Positions 9,327-18,528 of a stretch of 64,000 nucleotides of DNA are shown here, piece by piece. Source of the DNA: Blattabacterium cuenoti (GTDB lineage: Bacteria; Bacteroidota; Bacteroidia; Flavobacteriales; Blattabacteriaceae); NCBI RefSeq assembly GCF_014252255.1, contig NZ_CP059213.1, forward strand, positions 372,001 to 436,000, written 5' to 3'. Under the pieces are notes generated by a model. The model was not told the DNA's origin and made no database searches. It saw only the letters and a list, made by a program, of their open reading frames with translations. Each line of letters starts with the position of its first letter. The first letter of the stretch is position 1. Position numbers and translations under genes: made by a program.

Positions 9327-10994
9327 TTAATATACATCTTTTAAATATCTTCCATTTTTTTTCATTTCTTTTATAAAAAATTCTGGATTACATTTTCCTA
9401 CTTCTTCTATTATATGATAAATCATTTTTTCAATATCTATACTCATAGGATCTTTTTTACCACAAACATAAATATATGCTCCATTTTGGATCCATGAAAA
9501 AAATTCTATACGATTTTCCCATATTTTATCTTGTACATATATTTTATTTTTTTGATCTCTTGAAAAAGAAAGACTTACATTATTAAGAATTCCTTTTTTT
9601 TTCCAAGTTTGAATTTCTTTTTTATATAAAAAATCTGTAGAAAAATGTTGATCTCCAAAAAATAACCAATTTCTTCCTGTAGCTCCCATATATTCTCTTT
9701 CATATAAAAAAGAACGAAAAGGAGCTATTCCAGTTCCAGGACCAATAAGAATTATATCTTTATCTAAATTTTTTGGTAATTTAAATAATTTATTATTATA
9801 AATAAAAAAGAATAATTCATCACCTTTTTTTAATTTTGACAAAAAATCAGAACAATATCCAAATACAGTTTCTCCATTTAATTGAAAACTATGACGGGAT
9901 ACAGTAATATGTATTTTATTATAATGAACTTTATGAGAAGAAGAAATAGAATATAATCTGGGTTTTATACATTCCATTATTTTTATTAAATTTTTTAATG
10001 AATATTTCCTTTTTATCGGAAATTCTTTTAAAAGATCAATAAGATTCCATTTACGATCATAAGGTATATTTTCTTGATCAGATAATAAAGAATATTTATT
10101 TAAAAAATTATTTGATAAACAAAAAATATTAAATTTTTTTTTAAAAAGATTATATATTTTTTTATATTCTTTTTGTTTTAATTCAATTTTTTTATTTTTT
10201 AAAAAAAAATTTATAATATCATATGTTTGATTTGAAGAATTTTCAGGAAATATTCCTATAGCATCACCTGGGTTATATTTAATTTCATTTTGACAAGAAA
10301 TTTCAATATGATAAACTTCTTTATTTTTATTATATTCTCTTTTTTGATCACTTAAAAGTATTTTATTAAAAATTTTTCCACATATTATACGTTTTTTATT
10401 TTCTATATCTTTTTTATTTTGAAAAAAATTTAAAATTTCATAAAACCATTTATATGCTTTTTCTTTATAATCAATATCACATTTATATAATGGAATAATT
10501 CTAATTGCTCCTATATTATATAAATATTTATCTACATCTATTCCAGCTTGACAAAAATGAGAATAAGATTTATCTCCTAATGCTAATACACTATATTTCA
10601 ATTTTTTTAAATAAATTTTTGTATTATTTTTAATAAAATTAAAAAAATTTTTTGCAGAAAAAGGAGGCTCTCCTTCTCCATGTGTACTAATTATTATTAA
10701 TAAATAATTTTCTTTTTCTAAATTTTTTAAATTATATTGATCTAAATTTATTAAATTTATCTTTAATTCTTTTTTTTGAAATTTTTTATAAATATCAAAA
10801 GCTAAACTTTTAGCATTTCCTGTTTCTGTTCCATAAACTAATGTAATTTTTTCTTTTTTATTTTTTAAAATATCAAAAAAACATTTATCCTTAGGAAATA
10901 ATCCTGACATATATCCATACATCCAAATAATTTCTTCTCGAGAAGATTCTTTTATTAATTTAATAAATATTTTTTTATTTGATTCAGATAACAT
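9327..10994 (-). CDS. cysJ: NADPH-dependent sulfite reductase, flavoprotein subunit
   Basis: Passes electrons from NADPH through FAD and FMN to the sulfite reductase hemoprotein for sulfide production. The domains are in the expected order: flavodoxin-like FMN domain (about 50-190, starting VYGTETGNAKSLA, with STHGEGEPP), a connecting and FAD domain with RLYSISSS and GYCSDFLS, and an NADPH domain with GPGTGIAPFRSF and FFGDQHFSTDFLY. It ends in the conserved GRYLKDVY. Length 555 is slightly short against E. coli CysJ (599), mainly at the N-terminus. The hemoprotein subunit cysI is not in the window. It is 126 bases downstream of cysK, the widest spacing in this cluster, so it may have its own promoter. 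Confidence 0.95.
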   Translation of the reverse strand: MLSESNKKIFIKLIKESSREEIIWMYGYMSGLFPKDKCFFDILKNKKEKITLVYGTETGNAKSLAFDIYKKFQKKELKINLINLDQYNLKNLEKENYLLIIISTHGEGEPPFSAKNFFNFIKNNTKIYLKKLKYSVLALGDKSYSHFCQAGIDVDKYLYNIGAIRIIPLYKCDIDYKEKAYKWFYEILNFFQNKKDIENKKRIICGKIFNKILLSDQKREYNKNKEVYHIEISCQNEIKYNPGDAIGIFPENSSNQTYDIINFFLKNKKIELKQKEYKKIYNLFKKKFNIFCLSNNFLNKYSLLSDQENIPYDRKWNLIDLLKEFPIKRKYSLKNLIKIMECIKPRLYSISSSHKVHYNKIHITVSRHSFQLNGETVFGYCSDFLSKLKKGDELFFFIYNNKLFKLPKNLDKDIILIGPGTGIAPFRSFLYEREYMGATGRNWLFFGDQHFSTDFLYKKEIQTWKKKGILNNVSLSFSRDQKNKIYVQDKIWENRIEFFSWIQNGAYIYVCGKKDPMSIDIEKMIYHIIEEVGKCNPEFFIKEMKKNGRYLKDVY

Positions 10995-11120
10995 TTTTTT
11001 ATTAGGTTAATAACTAATTTTATTATATAATTGTATATATTAATTTTTATTAATTTATTAAATTATTAATAAATAAAAAAAATTTAATCAAAACATTATA
11101 ATCAATTACTTTTTTTACCA

Positions 11121-12032
11121 TTAAAAAAAAAGATTTTCAACTGAAAGATATCTTTCTCCAGTATCATAATTAAACGTTAATATTATAGATTTTTCAGAAA
11201 ATTGAGGTAATTGTTTATTTATAGCAGATAAAACTGCTCCTGTAGATATTCCAACAAGAATCCCTTCTTTTTTTGCTATTTTTCGAACAAAAGAAAAAGC
11301 TTCTTCTTTAGAAACTAAAAAAGTTCCATCTAATATTTTTTTATTTAAAATAGAAGGAATAAATCCTGCACCTAATCCTTGTAAAGAATGTGGATGTGGT
11401 GTACCTCCAAATATAACAGGAGATTCCAATGGTTCTACAGAAAAAATTTTTATATTTGAAAATTTATTTTTTAATATTTCTCCTATTCCAGTTATATGAC
11501 CTCCAGTTCCAACTCCTGTAATAAAATAATCTATTCCATCAGGAAATGCTTTTATAATTTCTTGTGCAGTTGTATTTTTATGAATATTAATATTAGATAT
11601 ATTATCAAATTGTTTTGGCATCCATGAATTAGGAATAATATCAATAAGTTCTTCTGCTTTTTTAATAGCTCCTTTCATTCCTTTTTCTTTTGGAGTTAAA
11701 ACAAATTTTGCTCCAAAAATAGAAAATAATTTTCTTCTTTCAAGACTCATAGATTCTGGCATAACTAAAATCAAACGATAACCTTTTACAGAACAAACCA
11801 TAGATAATCCAATTCCTGTATTACCAGACGTTGGTTCTATAATAATATCTCCTTGTTGAATTATTTTTTTTTGTTCTGCATCTTCAATCATAGATAAAGC
11901 AATTCTATCTTTGATACTTCCTCCTGGATTATTTTTTTCTAATTTTATCCAAACTTTATGATTAGGATACAATTTTTTAAGACGAACATGGGGGGTATTT
12001 CCAATAGTTTGTAAAATACTATCAACTTTCAT
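11121..12032 (-). CDS. cysK: Cysteine synthase (O-acetylserine sulfhydrylase)
   Basis: PLP enzyme that makes cysteine from O-acetylserine and sulfide. PLP lysine K41 lies in NPGGSIKDR. The substrate loop TSGNTG is at 68-73, the phosphate-binding GTGGHI at 175-180, and the serine near 264 in GISTGA. Length 303 is close to the CysK norm (about 310). It lies 11 bases downstream of cysE and upstream of cysJ, so acceptor synthesis, sulfide supply and fixation sit together. I prefer CysK to CysM because of this context, but the two are hard to separate by eye. Confidence 0.94.
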   Translation of the reverse strand: MKVDSILQTIGNTPHVRLKKLYPNHKVWIKLEKNNPGGSIKDRIALSMIEDAEQKKIIQQGDIIIEPTSGNTGIGLSMVCSVKGYRLILVMPESMSLERRKLFSIFGAKFVLTPKEKGMKGAIKKAEELIDIIPNSWMPKQFDNISNINIHKNTTAQEIIKAFPDGIDYFITGVGTGGHITGIGEILKNKFSNIKIFSVEPLESPVIFGGTPHPHSLQGLGAGFIPSILNKKILDGTFLVSKEEAFSFVRKIAKKEGILVGISTGAVLSAINKQLPQFSEKSIILTFNYDTGERYLSVENLFF

Positions 12033-12043
12033 TTTTTTTTTTT

Positions 12044-12868
12044 TTATATCATAAAATTAATAGGATCAGGAAAAGTACTATTATTTCTCATTTTTATTTC
12101 ACTTTTTTGATACACTATAGAAAAAGGTGGAATACTTTTTGTTAACCAAACATTACCTCCAATAACACTATCATGACCTATTATAGTTTCTCCACCTAAA
12201 ATAGTAGCTCCAGCATAAATAGTAACTTTATCTTCTATAGTAGGATGACGTTTTTTATTTGATAATTTTTTATTTACAGAAATAGCTCCTAGAGTAACTC
12301 CTTGATATATTTTTACTTTATCTCCTATTTTTGTACTAGATCCTATAACTATTCCTGTTCCATGATCAATTGCGAAAGAACTTCCTATTTTTGCAGATGC
12401 ATGAATATCTACTCCTGTTTTACTATGTGCATATTCTGTAATTAATCTAGGAATAATTGGAATATTTTGAATCCATAATTGATGAGCTATTCTATATAAT
12501 GCAGTAGCAAAAAAACCAGGATAAGAAATAAAAATTTCTTCTATAACTGTTGCGGCTGGATCAGATTCTAATATAGCATAAGCATCTATTATTAATGTTT
12601 TATAGATATTAGGAATTTTTTCAAAAAATTTTTTAGAAAGATCTTCAGAATTTTTTTTATCAAAATTTAATTCAATAAAAATTTCATATAAAAAATATTT
12701 TAATTTATTGTAATATTTTTCTAATAAAAATGTATTATTAATAATAATTTGATCTGGAATAAATAAAAAATTAAATAAAGATTCCACAAAGTCTTCAGAC
12801 TTTTTTTTACTAGGAAAATGATTTCTTTTTTTATTATTTTTAAATATTGTATTTAAAAAATCTAACAT
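12044..12868 (-). CDS. cysE: Serine O-acetyltransferase
   Basis: Acetylates serine with acetyl-CoA to give O-acetylserine, the acceptor used by the CysK encoded 11 bases downstream. The C-terminal half is a left-handed beta-helix of hexapeptide repeats ([30 protein letters not shown], in which the catalytic His and Asp are kept). The helical N-terminal half has [10 protein letters not shown] and [16 protein letters not shown], typical of the longer Bacteroidota SATases. Length 274 is normal. It is the first gene of the cys group. Upstream lies the 644-base gap, which should hold its promoter. Confidence 0.94.
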   Translation of the reverse strand: MLDFLNTIFKNNKKRNHFPSKKKSEDFVESLFNFLFIPDQIIINNTFLLEKYYNKLKYFLYEIFIELNFDKKNSEDLSKKFFEKIPNIYKTLIIDAYAILESDPAATVIEEIFISYPGFFATALYRIAHQLWIQNIPIIPRLITEYAHSKTGVDIHASAKIGSSFAIDHGTGIVIGSSTKIGDKVKIYQGVTLGAISVNKKLSNKKRHPTIEDKVTIYAGATILGGETIIGHDSVIGGNVWLTKSIPPFSIVYQKSEIKMRNNSTFPDPINFMI

Positions 12869-13151
12869 TTAATTTAAAATTTTGATTATAGAATAATCTT
12901 TCCACCAACAGTATTCATTTCTATAATTTTTATTAAATTTAAAAAAATAAGTATATTATATATAACATTTTATATCTATATTTAAAAATCCTTCTATAAA
13001 GTCTATAAAGAATAAAGAATAATAAATAATAAAAAATTTAGAAAAAAAAATTATTTATTTTATAATTTTCAATTTCTAATCAACATAAATAATATAATAT
13101 TTTATTAAATCATATTTAAAATACCATACAAAATTTTTTTGTGAATTCTTT

Positions 13152-13330
13152 TTAAGAAATTTTTTTTGGTAAAAAACAAAATTGTATTCTATTTTTTATA
13201 TTATCATAAAATATATTAGATACATTTTTTGGTAAAATTTTTTTAAAAAATTTTTAATATCTCCTCTACGAGAGTAGATTTTCTTTTTTTTGAAAAGATC
13301 ATATAAACATTTCTTTGATAAATTTTTCCA
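13152..13330 (-). pseudogene. Possible frameshifted gene remnant, identity unknown
   Basis: Reading leftward from 13330, one frame gives KWKNLSKKCLYDLFKKKK and then YSRRGDIKNFLKK. It soon meets a stop, while the next frame continues as ILPKNVSNIFYDNIKNRIQF and CFLPKKIS before TAA at 13152-13154. The frame change falls in A/T homopolymers. The joined sequence has the amino-acid texture of real genes here, but there is no in-frame start and I do not recognise a family. It could also be chance in a biased sequence. Confidence 0.25.
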
Positions 13331-13347
13331 TTTTATATTTTTTATTC

Positions 13348-13390
13348 AAAAAAAAAAAAACCTTTGAATGATTCAAAATGATTCAAAGGT
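13348..13390 (-). terminator. Rho-independent terminator reading on the minus strand
   Basis: A perfect 10-base stem, ACCTTTGAAT (13360-13369) with ATTCAAAGGT (13381-13390), encloses an 11-base loop. On the minus strand the stem is followed at once by about 13 T (A-tract 13348-13360 on the plus strand). This is the best terminator in the window. No minus-strand gene ends nearby. The likely source is read-through from menE, whose end at 14745 has no terminator of its own. Confidence 0.75.
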
Positions 13391-13402
13391 AACATATTTT
13401 TA

Positions 13403-13425
13403 TATACTAAATGTAGTATACATTT
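13403..13425. promoter_or_regulatory. Two overlapping inverted repeats upstream of icd
   Basis: AAATGTA (13409-13415) pairs with TACATTT (13419-13425) around GTA. TATACT (13403-13408) pairs with AGTATA (13415-13420). The two dyads overlap and exclude each other, about 90 bases before icd. They could be an operator or an alternative RNA hairpin; no regulator is known. Confidence 0.35.
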
Positions 13426-13512
13426 ATATACTATATACACTATAGTACAAAAATATAAGAATTTCTTTTATTATATTATACTTAAAATGTAATATTATTT
13501 TAATAATTTTTT

Positions 13513-14736
13513 ATGAAAAAAATAAAAGTACATAATCCTATAGTAGAAATGGATGGAGATGAAATGGCTAGAATTATATGGAAAGATATTAAAAAATATT
13601 TTATTTTTCCTTATTTAGATATAAATATTATATATTTTGATTTAGGAATAAAAAATAGAAATATTACTAATGATCAAATAACTATAGATGCTGCTAATGC
13701 TATAAAAAAATATAATGTTGGAATTAAATGTGCAACAATAACTCCAGATGAAAATAGAATGAAAGAATTTCATTTAAAAAAAATGTGGAAATCTCCGAAT
13801 GGAACTATACGAAATATTATTAATGGAACTATATTTAGAGAACCTATTATAATTAATAATATACCTCGTATAATAAAAAATTGGAAAAAACCTATATGTA
13901 TAGCTCGACATGCTTATGCCGATCAATATAAAGCAATAGATTTTTTAATTAAAGAAAAAGGTGATTTATATATTTATTTTATTCCAGATAATAATAAAAA
14001 TCAATCTCAAAAATTTAAAATACATCATTTTATAGGTCCTGGAATTGCTATGGGAATGTATAATACAGATAAATCTATCTATGGATTTGCTCATTCTTGT
14101 TTTAATTATTCTATATATAAAAAATGGCCTTTATTTCTATCTACAAAAAATACTATATTAAAAGAATATGATGGTAGATATAAAAAAATATTTCAAAATT
14201 TATATGAAAATGAATATAAATCTAAATTTGAAAATTTAAAAATTACTTATGAACATCGTTTAATAGATGATATGATCGCACAAACGATAAAATCTAATGG
14301 AGGATTTATATGGGCTTGTAAAAACTATGATGGAGATGTTCAATCTGATTGCATTGCTCAAGGATTTGGTTCATTAGGAATGATGACTTCAATTTTAATG
14401 ACTCCAGATGGAAAAACTTTAGAATCTGAAGCGGCTCATGGAACTATAACTAGACATTATAGATTATATCAAAAAGGACAAAAAACTTATACAAATCCTA
14501 TTGCTTCCATTTTTTCTTGGACTAGAGGACTTAAACATCGTGCCTTTTTAGATAAAAATAAAGATTTAAAACATTTTTCTGAAAAAATAGAAAAAGCATG
14601 TATTAATTTCATAGAATCTGGAAAAATGACTAAAGATTTATTTCAAATAATGAATAAAAATCAAAAAAAACAAAATTATTTAGATACAAAAACATTTTTT
14701 AAAGAATTAAAATTATTTTTTGATAAAATAATATGA
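13513..14736 (+). CDS. icd: NADP-dependent isocitrate dehydrogenase, eukaryote-like homodimeric type
   Basis: Oxidises isocitrate to 2-oxoglutarate in the TCA cycle, making NADPH. The sequence follows the human cytosolic IDH1 type ([35 protein letters not shown]) and not the E. coli type or the large monomeric type. Substrate residues fall at the same numbers as in human IDH1: S94, N96, R100, R109 and R132 (in [10 protein letters not shown]). The C-terminal half has [16 protein letters not shown] and [12 protein letters not shown], the NADP-binding region. Length 407 is typical. Convergent with menE, only 8 bases apart. Its NADPH could feed CysJ. Confidence 0.96.
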   Translation: MKKIKVHNPIVEMDGDEMARIIWKDIKKYFIFPYLDINIIYFDLGIKNRNITNDQITIDAANAIKKYNVGIKCATITPDENRMKEFHLKKMWKSPNGTIRNIINGTIFREPIIINNIPRIIKNWKKPICIARHAYADQYKAIDFLIKEKGDLYIYFIPDNNKNQSQKFKIHHFIGPGIAMGMYNTDKSIYGFAHSCFNYSIYKKWPLFLSTKNTILKEYDGRYKKIFQNLYENEYKSKFENLKITYEHRLIDDMIAQTIKSNGGFIWACKNYDGDVQSDCIAQGFGSLGMMTSILMTPDGKTLESEAAHGTITRHYRLYQKGQKTYTNPIASIFSWTRGLKHRAFLDKNKDLKHFSEKIEKACINFIESGKMTKDLFQIMNKNQKKQNYLDTKTFFKELKLFFDKII

Positions 14737-14744
14737 CAATATAA

Positions 14745-15815
14745 TTATATTTTCATTTTTTTAATTAATTTTTTCATAATTTTTTTTCTATTAAATTTTC
14801 CTAATGTTGTTTCTATAAAACTAGGAATAAAAAAAATATTTTTTGGTTTATAAAATTTATTTTTTTCATTAAAAATATTTTCTGGAATTTTCAATTGAAA
14901 AGGAGGCCCTTCAATAATTAATACTATTTTTTCTCCAAAAATTTTATCTTTTATTGAAGAAATAAAAAATCTTTTATGAATAGGAATAAAAAAACTAATA
15001 TTTTTTTCTATTAATTCAGGAATAATTTTAATTCCTCCACTATTAATAATATTATCATATCTTCCTATCCATAAAAATTCATTATTGGATTTCATAGAAA
15101 CAATATCATTTGTTTTTATAAAAGAATCCATAGAATATGAAAAAAAAATTTTTAAACAATTTCTTTTATCTATACTTAAATGAATATCTTTAAATGATTT
15201 ATAATAAATAGATTTATTAAATCCATTAATTTTTCTTATAGCTATATTACCTAAAGTTTCTGTCATTCCATAAGTTGAATAACAAATTGTAGAAATATTT
15301 TGTAATTTTTTCTCTAAAAAATTAGATATTTCTCCTCCTCCTATCAAAATCATTTTAATATATTTTAAATATTTAAGACTAAAAAAAACTTGCATAGGAA
15401 CCATTGATGTAATATCAAAATATTCTTTAATATTTTTTAAAGGATTAGATGATGGAGGAATACAATAAATTTTCCACTTAAAAATAATAGCACGTATTAA
15501 AAACATTTTAGATGCTATAAAATTTGGAGATAAACAAAACAATCCTTTAATTCCTTTTTTTTTTAATTTTAAAAATTTTACAGTTGTTATAGCTCTTTTA
15601 AAAAAAAATTTTTTTTTAAAAAAAAATTTTTTAGGAATACCTGTTGTTCCAGAACTAAAAATAGTTAATGTAGATTCATTATTATACCAATTCTTTAAAA
15701 AAGATAAAATAGAATTCTTCCATTCTAAATTTTCTTTAAAATATTTAAAATCATTAAAAATATTATTTAATACATTTTTAGAAGAAAAATCTATCCAGAT
15801 TCCATATTTTATCAT
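14745..15815 (-). CDS. menE: o-Succinylbenzoate-CoA ligase
   Basis: Activates o-succinylbenzoate to its CoA thioester using ATP, in menaquinone synthesis. Member of the adenylate-forming superfamily, here in the short Bacteroidota form (356 residues against about 450 in E. coli). Visible motifs are the ATP loop SSGTTGIPKK at 54-63, YGMTETLG near 184-191, and RYDNIINSGGIKI near 266-278, which sets up the C-terminal lid with the lysine-rich GKFNRKKIMKK. An A9-T9-A9-T6 ladder at 15600-15632 codes for FFKKKFFF and is prone to slippage. Last gene of the men cluster, 10 bases after menC. Confidence 0.92.
   Translation of the reverse strand: MIKYGIWIDFSSKNVLNNIFNDFKYFKENLEWKNSILSFLKNWYNNESTLTIFSSGTTGIPKKFFFKKKFFFKRAITTVKFLKLKKKGIKGLFCLSPNFIASKMFLIRAIIFKWKIYCIPPSSNPLKNIKEYFDITSMVPMQVFFSLKYLKYIKMILIGGGEISNFLEKKLQNISTICYSTYGMTETLGNIAIRKINGFNKSIYYKSFKDIHLSIDKRNCLKIFFSYSMDSFIKTNDIVSMKSNNEFLWIGRYDNIINSGGIKIIPELIEKNISFFIPIHKRFFISSIKDKIFGEKIVLIIEGPPFQLKIPENIFNEKNKFYKPKNIFFIPSFIETTLGKFNRKKIMKKLIKKMKI
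15600..15632. repeat. A9-T9-A9-T6 homopolymer ladder inside menE
   Basis: Four consecutive homopolymer tracts inside the coding sequence, forming perfect A/T palindromes. The frame stays open across it. A one-base indel in any tract would shift menE. Confidence 0.9.
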
Positions 15816-15825
15816 TATTTTTTTT

Positions 15826-16848
15826 TTAAAAAAAAATATTCCATTTTAAAAATGGATTATACCAAATTTTTCCTTTTTTAATTTCTAAAGAAGAAATCCA
15901 ATTATTAATATATAAAATTCCTGTATTTAATCCATGATTACAATTTTTATATCCATATTTTTTATTTATAATAAAAGTCCATTGAGAAATAGCATTAATA
16001 CCAATATTACTTTCTAAAGAAGAACTAATACACCATTTAATATTTCTTTTATTAGCTTCTAATATCCATTCTTTACATCCATAAAATCCTCCATTTACAC
16101 TAGGTTTTAAAACTAAATATTGAGGATTAATAATATCTAATAATTTTTTTTTATTTTTTAATTTAAAAATTCCTTCTAATTCTTCATCTAATGCTATAGG
16201 TAATTTTGATTCTTTACATATTTTTGACATTTTTTTCCAATTTCCAGATATAATAGGTTGTTCTATTGAATGAATTATATTTAAATCATAAAGTTTATTT
16301 ATATAATATAAATATTTTGTTGTTTTATCAAAACAACCATTTGCATCTACACGTATTTTTATAAAAGGATATTTTTTTTTTATTTTTTTTAAAATTGAAT
16401 ATTGATAATCAAAAAGATTAAAACTAATTTTTATTTTTAAAAATAAAAATCCTTCAAAAATTTTTTTTTTTATTTTTTTTATAACATTATTTTTATTTTT
16501 AAAATCATTAATCCATATTAAATCATTTATAGGAATACCTTGTTTACCATTAGTAAATGAAGAATTATATAATATAGGAAATTGATTTTTTAAACTTAAA
16601 AATGCTTGTTCTAATCCAAAAAAAATAGATGAATATGAAATATATTTATAATAGTAATACATTTCTATTTTTTTTAAAAAAAAAACTTTTTTTAGAATAT
16701 TTTTTAATTCTTTTTCAAATTGATTAAAATTTATTAAACATAATTTATCTAATAATGGATTACATTCTCCTATTCCTATTTTATTATTTTTTTTTAAAAT
16801 AATAAACCAAACAATATTATTAGAAAAAACTCTATAAGAGTTAGACAT
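15826..16848 (-). CDS. menC: o-Succinylbenzoate synthase
   Basis: Dehydrates SHCHC to o-succinylbenzoate in menaquinone synthesis. It is an enolase-superfamily protein. The catalytic set is complete in the order expected for OSBS: the KxK pair K138 and K140 (FLKIKI), metal ligands D168 (RVDANG), E196 (SIEQP) and D221 (ALDEE), and base K248 (LVLKPS). Length 340 fits the flavobacterial form. It is 10 bases before menE and 71 bases after the metallo-hydrolase gene. The gap upstream is mostly alternating T and A tracts. Confidence 0.93.
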   Translation of the reverse strand: MSNSYRVFSNNIVWFIILKKNNKIGIGECNPLLDKLCLINFNQFEKELKNILKKVFFLKKIEMYYYYKYISYSSIFFGLEQAFLSLKNQFPILYNSSFTNGKQGIPINDLIWINDFKNKNNVIKKIKKKIFEGFLFLKIKISFNLFDYQYSILKKIKKKYPFIKIRVDANGCFDKTTKYLYYINKLYDLNIIHSIEQPIISGNWKKMSKICKESKLPIALDEELEGIFKLKNKKKLLDIINPQYLVLKPSVNGGFYGCKEWILEANKRNIKWCISSSLESNIGINAISQWTFIINKKYGYKNCNHGLNTGILYINNWISSLEIKKGKIWYNPFLKWNIFF

Positions 16849-16884
16849 TTTTTTTTTAAAAAAAAATTTTTTTTTTTAAAAAAA
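16848..16884. repeat. T10-A9-T11-A7 tract between menC and the hydrolase gene
   Basis: Alternating T and A homopolymers that form perfect A/T palindromes and fill half of the 71-base intergenic space. Likely bent DNA and a slippage hot spot. A similar ladder lies inside menE. Confidence 0.85.
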
Positions 16885-16919
16885 TATTTAATTTTTCTTT
16901 TTCCATAAAAAATATAAAA

Positions 16920-17615
16920 TTATATATATATAAACTCTCCAAGTTCTAATAAAATTAATTCTTTTCCTTTTTTATAAAAACTTTTTTTAGCTTCATTTTT
17001 ATTTATTTGAATCTCTTGAAAAGTATTATAATGTACTCCTAATATTTTTTTACATTTTAAAAAATTTGAAGCAATAATAGCTTCTTCTATATCCATAGTA
17101 TATCTACCTCCTATTGGTAATATAGAAATATTTAATGGACCAAAATTAGGAATAATTTTCATTTCATACATTAATGATGTATCTCCAGATATATATAAAT
17201 TACCTTCATTTGTATGTAATAAAAATCCACCAGGATTTCCTCCATAAGTTCCATCAGAAAAAACACTAGAATGAGCCGCCCAAACATATTTTAATTTTCC
17301 AAAAGGAAAAAAAATAAAAGAACCATAATTAATTCCATATGTCTTTATTCCTTTTCTTTCAAAATAATTAGCAATTTCATAATTAGAAATTACTAAAACA
17401 TTATGAAATTTTTTTGCAAAAAATTCAACATCACATACATGATCATAATGTGCATGAGTAATAAGTATATAATCTAATTTTTTTATATTATTAATATATT
17501 TTATATAATCTTTTTTTTCAAAAAAAGGATTACCAGAAAAAAAAGGATCTATTAATAAATATTTATTATTTATTTTTAATAAAAATGTATTATGAGTAAA
17601 AAAAGTTATTTTCAT
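16920..17615 (-). CDS. UPF0173-type metallo-beta-lactamase-fold hydrolase in the menaquinone cluster
   Basis: A 231-residue metal-dependent hydrolase. The zinc motif is complete (H54-A-H56-Y-D58-H59), with SGDTSLM near 143-149 and GVHYNTF near 200 giving the remaining ligands. There is no signal peptide, so it should be cytosolic. It lies between menA (5 bases upstream) and menC, as I recall for free-living flavobacteria. Keeping it in a minimal genome suggests a role in the same pathway. The step without an obvious gene here is hydrolysis of 1,4-dihydroxy-2-naphthoyl-CoA, a thioester that this fold can cleave (compare glyoxalase II). That role is inference; a general phosphodiesterase or lactonase role is possible. 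Confidence 0.8.
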   Translation of the reverse strand: MKITFFTHNTFLLKINNKYLLIDPFFSGNPFFEKKDYIKYINNIKKLDYILITHAHYDHVCDVEFFAKKFHNVLVISNYEIANYFERKGIKTYGINYGSFIFFPFGKLKYVWAAHSSVFSDGTYGGNPGGFLLHTNEGNLYISGDTSLMYEMKIIPNFGPLNISILPIGGRYTMDIEEAIIASNFLKCKKILGVHYNTFQEIQINKNEAKKSFYKKGKELILLELGEFIYI

Positions 17616-17619
17616 TTTT

Positions 17620-18528
17620 TTATAAAAAATTACTAATTCCTATACTTAATCCATATAAAAAAACTATTAAAATTAGTCTTTTTATTTCTAAATTAAATAA
17701 ATTTTTTTTTGATAAAAAAATTATTCTTTTAATATGAAAAATTAAAAAAATAACAATTAATATAAAAAAAATCCATTGATAAATAGTTTTTTGATTTAAA
17801 AAAATAAAAAATACTCCTAATAAAATGGAAATTAATATAGAAATTATATGATATATTTTTGCTTTTTTCATACCTAAATACCCTGCCATAGTATATTTTC
17901 CATTTTCATAATCATTATCCATATCTCTCATATTATTAATATTTAAAACAGATACATTTAATAATCCTATAGATAAAGATAATAAAAAAATATCCATATG
18001 TAAAGTATGTGTATATAAAAAATAACTTCCTATTACCGAACATAATCCAAAAAAAATAAAAACAAATAAATCTCCCATTCCTACTATATATCCATAAGGA
18101 TATGGTCCAATAGAATATTTAATAGAACTATAAATACAAATAATAATTCCTATAATATAAAATAAAAAAAGAAAAAAATTTTTATATGAAATACTTTTAT
18201 ATATTAGTAATATACCTGATAAAAAAGAAAGTATAGAAAATAAGTAAATAGCTATTTTCATTTCTAATAAAGAAATTAATCCAGATTGAATTGTTCTTTT
18301 AGGTCCTATTCTTTTAGAATTATCGACCCCTGTTATACTATCACCATAATCATTAGAAAAATTAGATAATATTTGCAATAATAAAGCTGTAATAATACAT
18401 AAAATATATATAGTAAAATTACTATTTTTTACTCTAGATTTAGATATTAAAAAACTTAAGGTTATTCCAGAAAAAGATAAAGGTAAAGTATATAAACGAG
18501 ATGCATAAATCCAATATTTTATTTTCAT
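17620..18528 (-). CDS. menA: 1,4-Dihydroxy-2-naphthoate polyprenyltransferase
   Basis: Membrane UbiA-family prenyltransferase that attaches the isoprenoid tail to DHNA, giving demethylmenaquinone. The first Asp-rich motif is [11 protein letters not shown] (59-69) and the second is [19 protein letters not shown] (about 198-216). Eight or nine hydrophobic helices are visible. Length 302 is normal. The start codon overlaps the menB stop as ATGA, so the two are translationally coupled. The partner polyprenyl synthase and methyltransferase are not in the window. Confidence 0.94.
   Translation of the reverse strand: MKIKYWIYASRLYTLPLSFSGITLSFLISKSRVKNSNFTIYILCIITALLLQILSNFSNDYGDSITGVDNSKRIGPKRTIQSGLISLLEMKIAIYLFSILSFLSGILLIYKSISYKNFFLFLFYIIGIIICIYSSIKYSIGPYPYGYIVGMGDLFVFIFFGLCSVIGSYFLYTHTLHMDIFLLSLSIGLLNVSVLNINNMRDMDNDYENGKYTMAGYLGMKKAKIYHIISILISILLGVFFIFLNQKTIYQWIFFILIVIFLIFHIKRIIFLSKKNLFNLEIKRLILIVFLYGLSIGISNFL

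Larger units (their letters stand above)
12869..13512. other. 644-base non-coding region between cysE and icd
   Basis: Longest gene-free stretch in the window. It contains a strong minus-strand hairpin terminator (13348-13390), two overlapping dyads just before icd (13403-13425), and a minus-strand stretch (13152-13330) that reads like protein only across a frame change. The rest is plain A/T-rich DNA. I see no tRNA, tmRNA or intact ORF. It must also carry the divergent promoters of cysE and icd, but I cannot place them with confidence. Confidence 0.7.

Noticed and set aside
12869-13512. A tmRNA or RNase P RNA in the large gap
   Set aside because: I found no acceptor-stem pair, tag ORF, T-loop sequence or RNase P core; only a short CTAC-GAGA-GTAG hairpin, too little for either RNA.
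14745-15815. menE as a truncated pseudogene because it is about 100 residues shorter than in E. coli
   Set aside because: All adenylation motifs and the C-terminal lid lysine region are present; the short form is usual in Bacteroidota.
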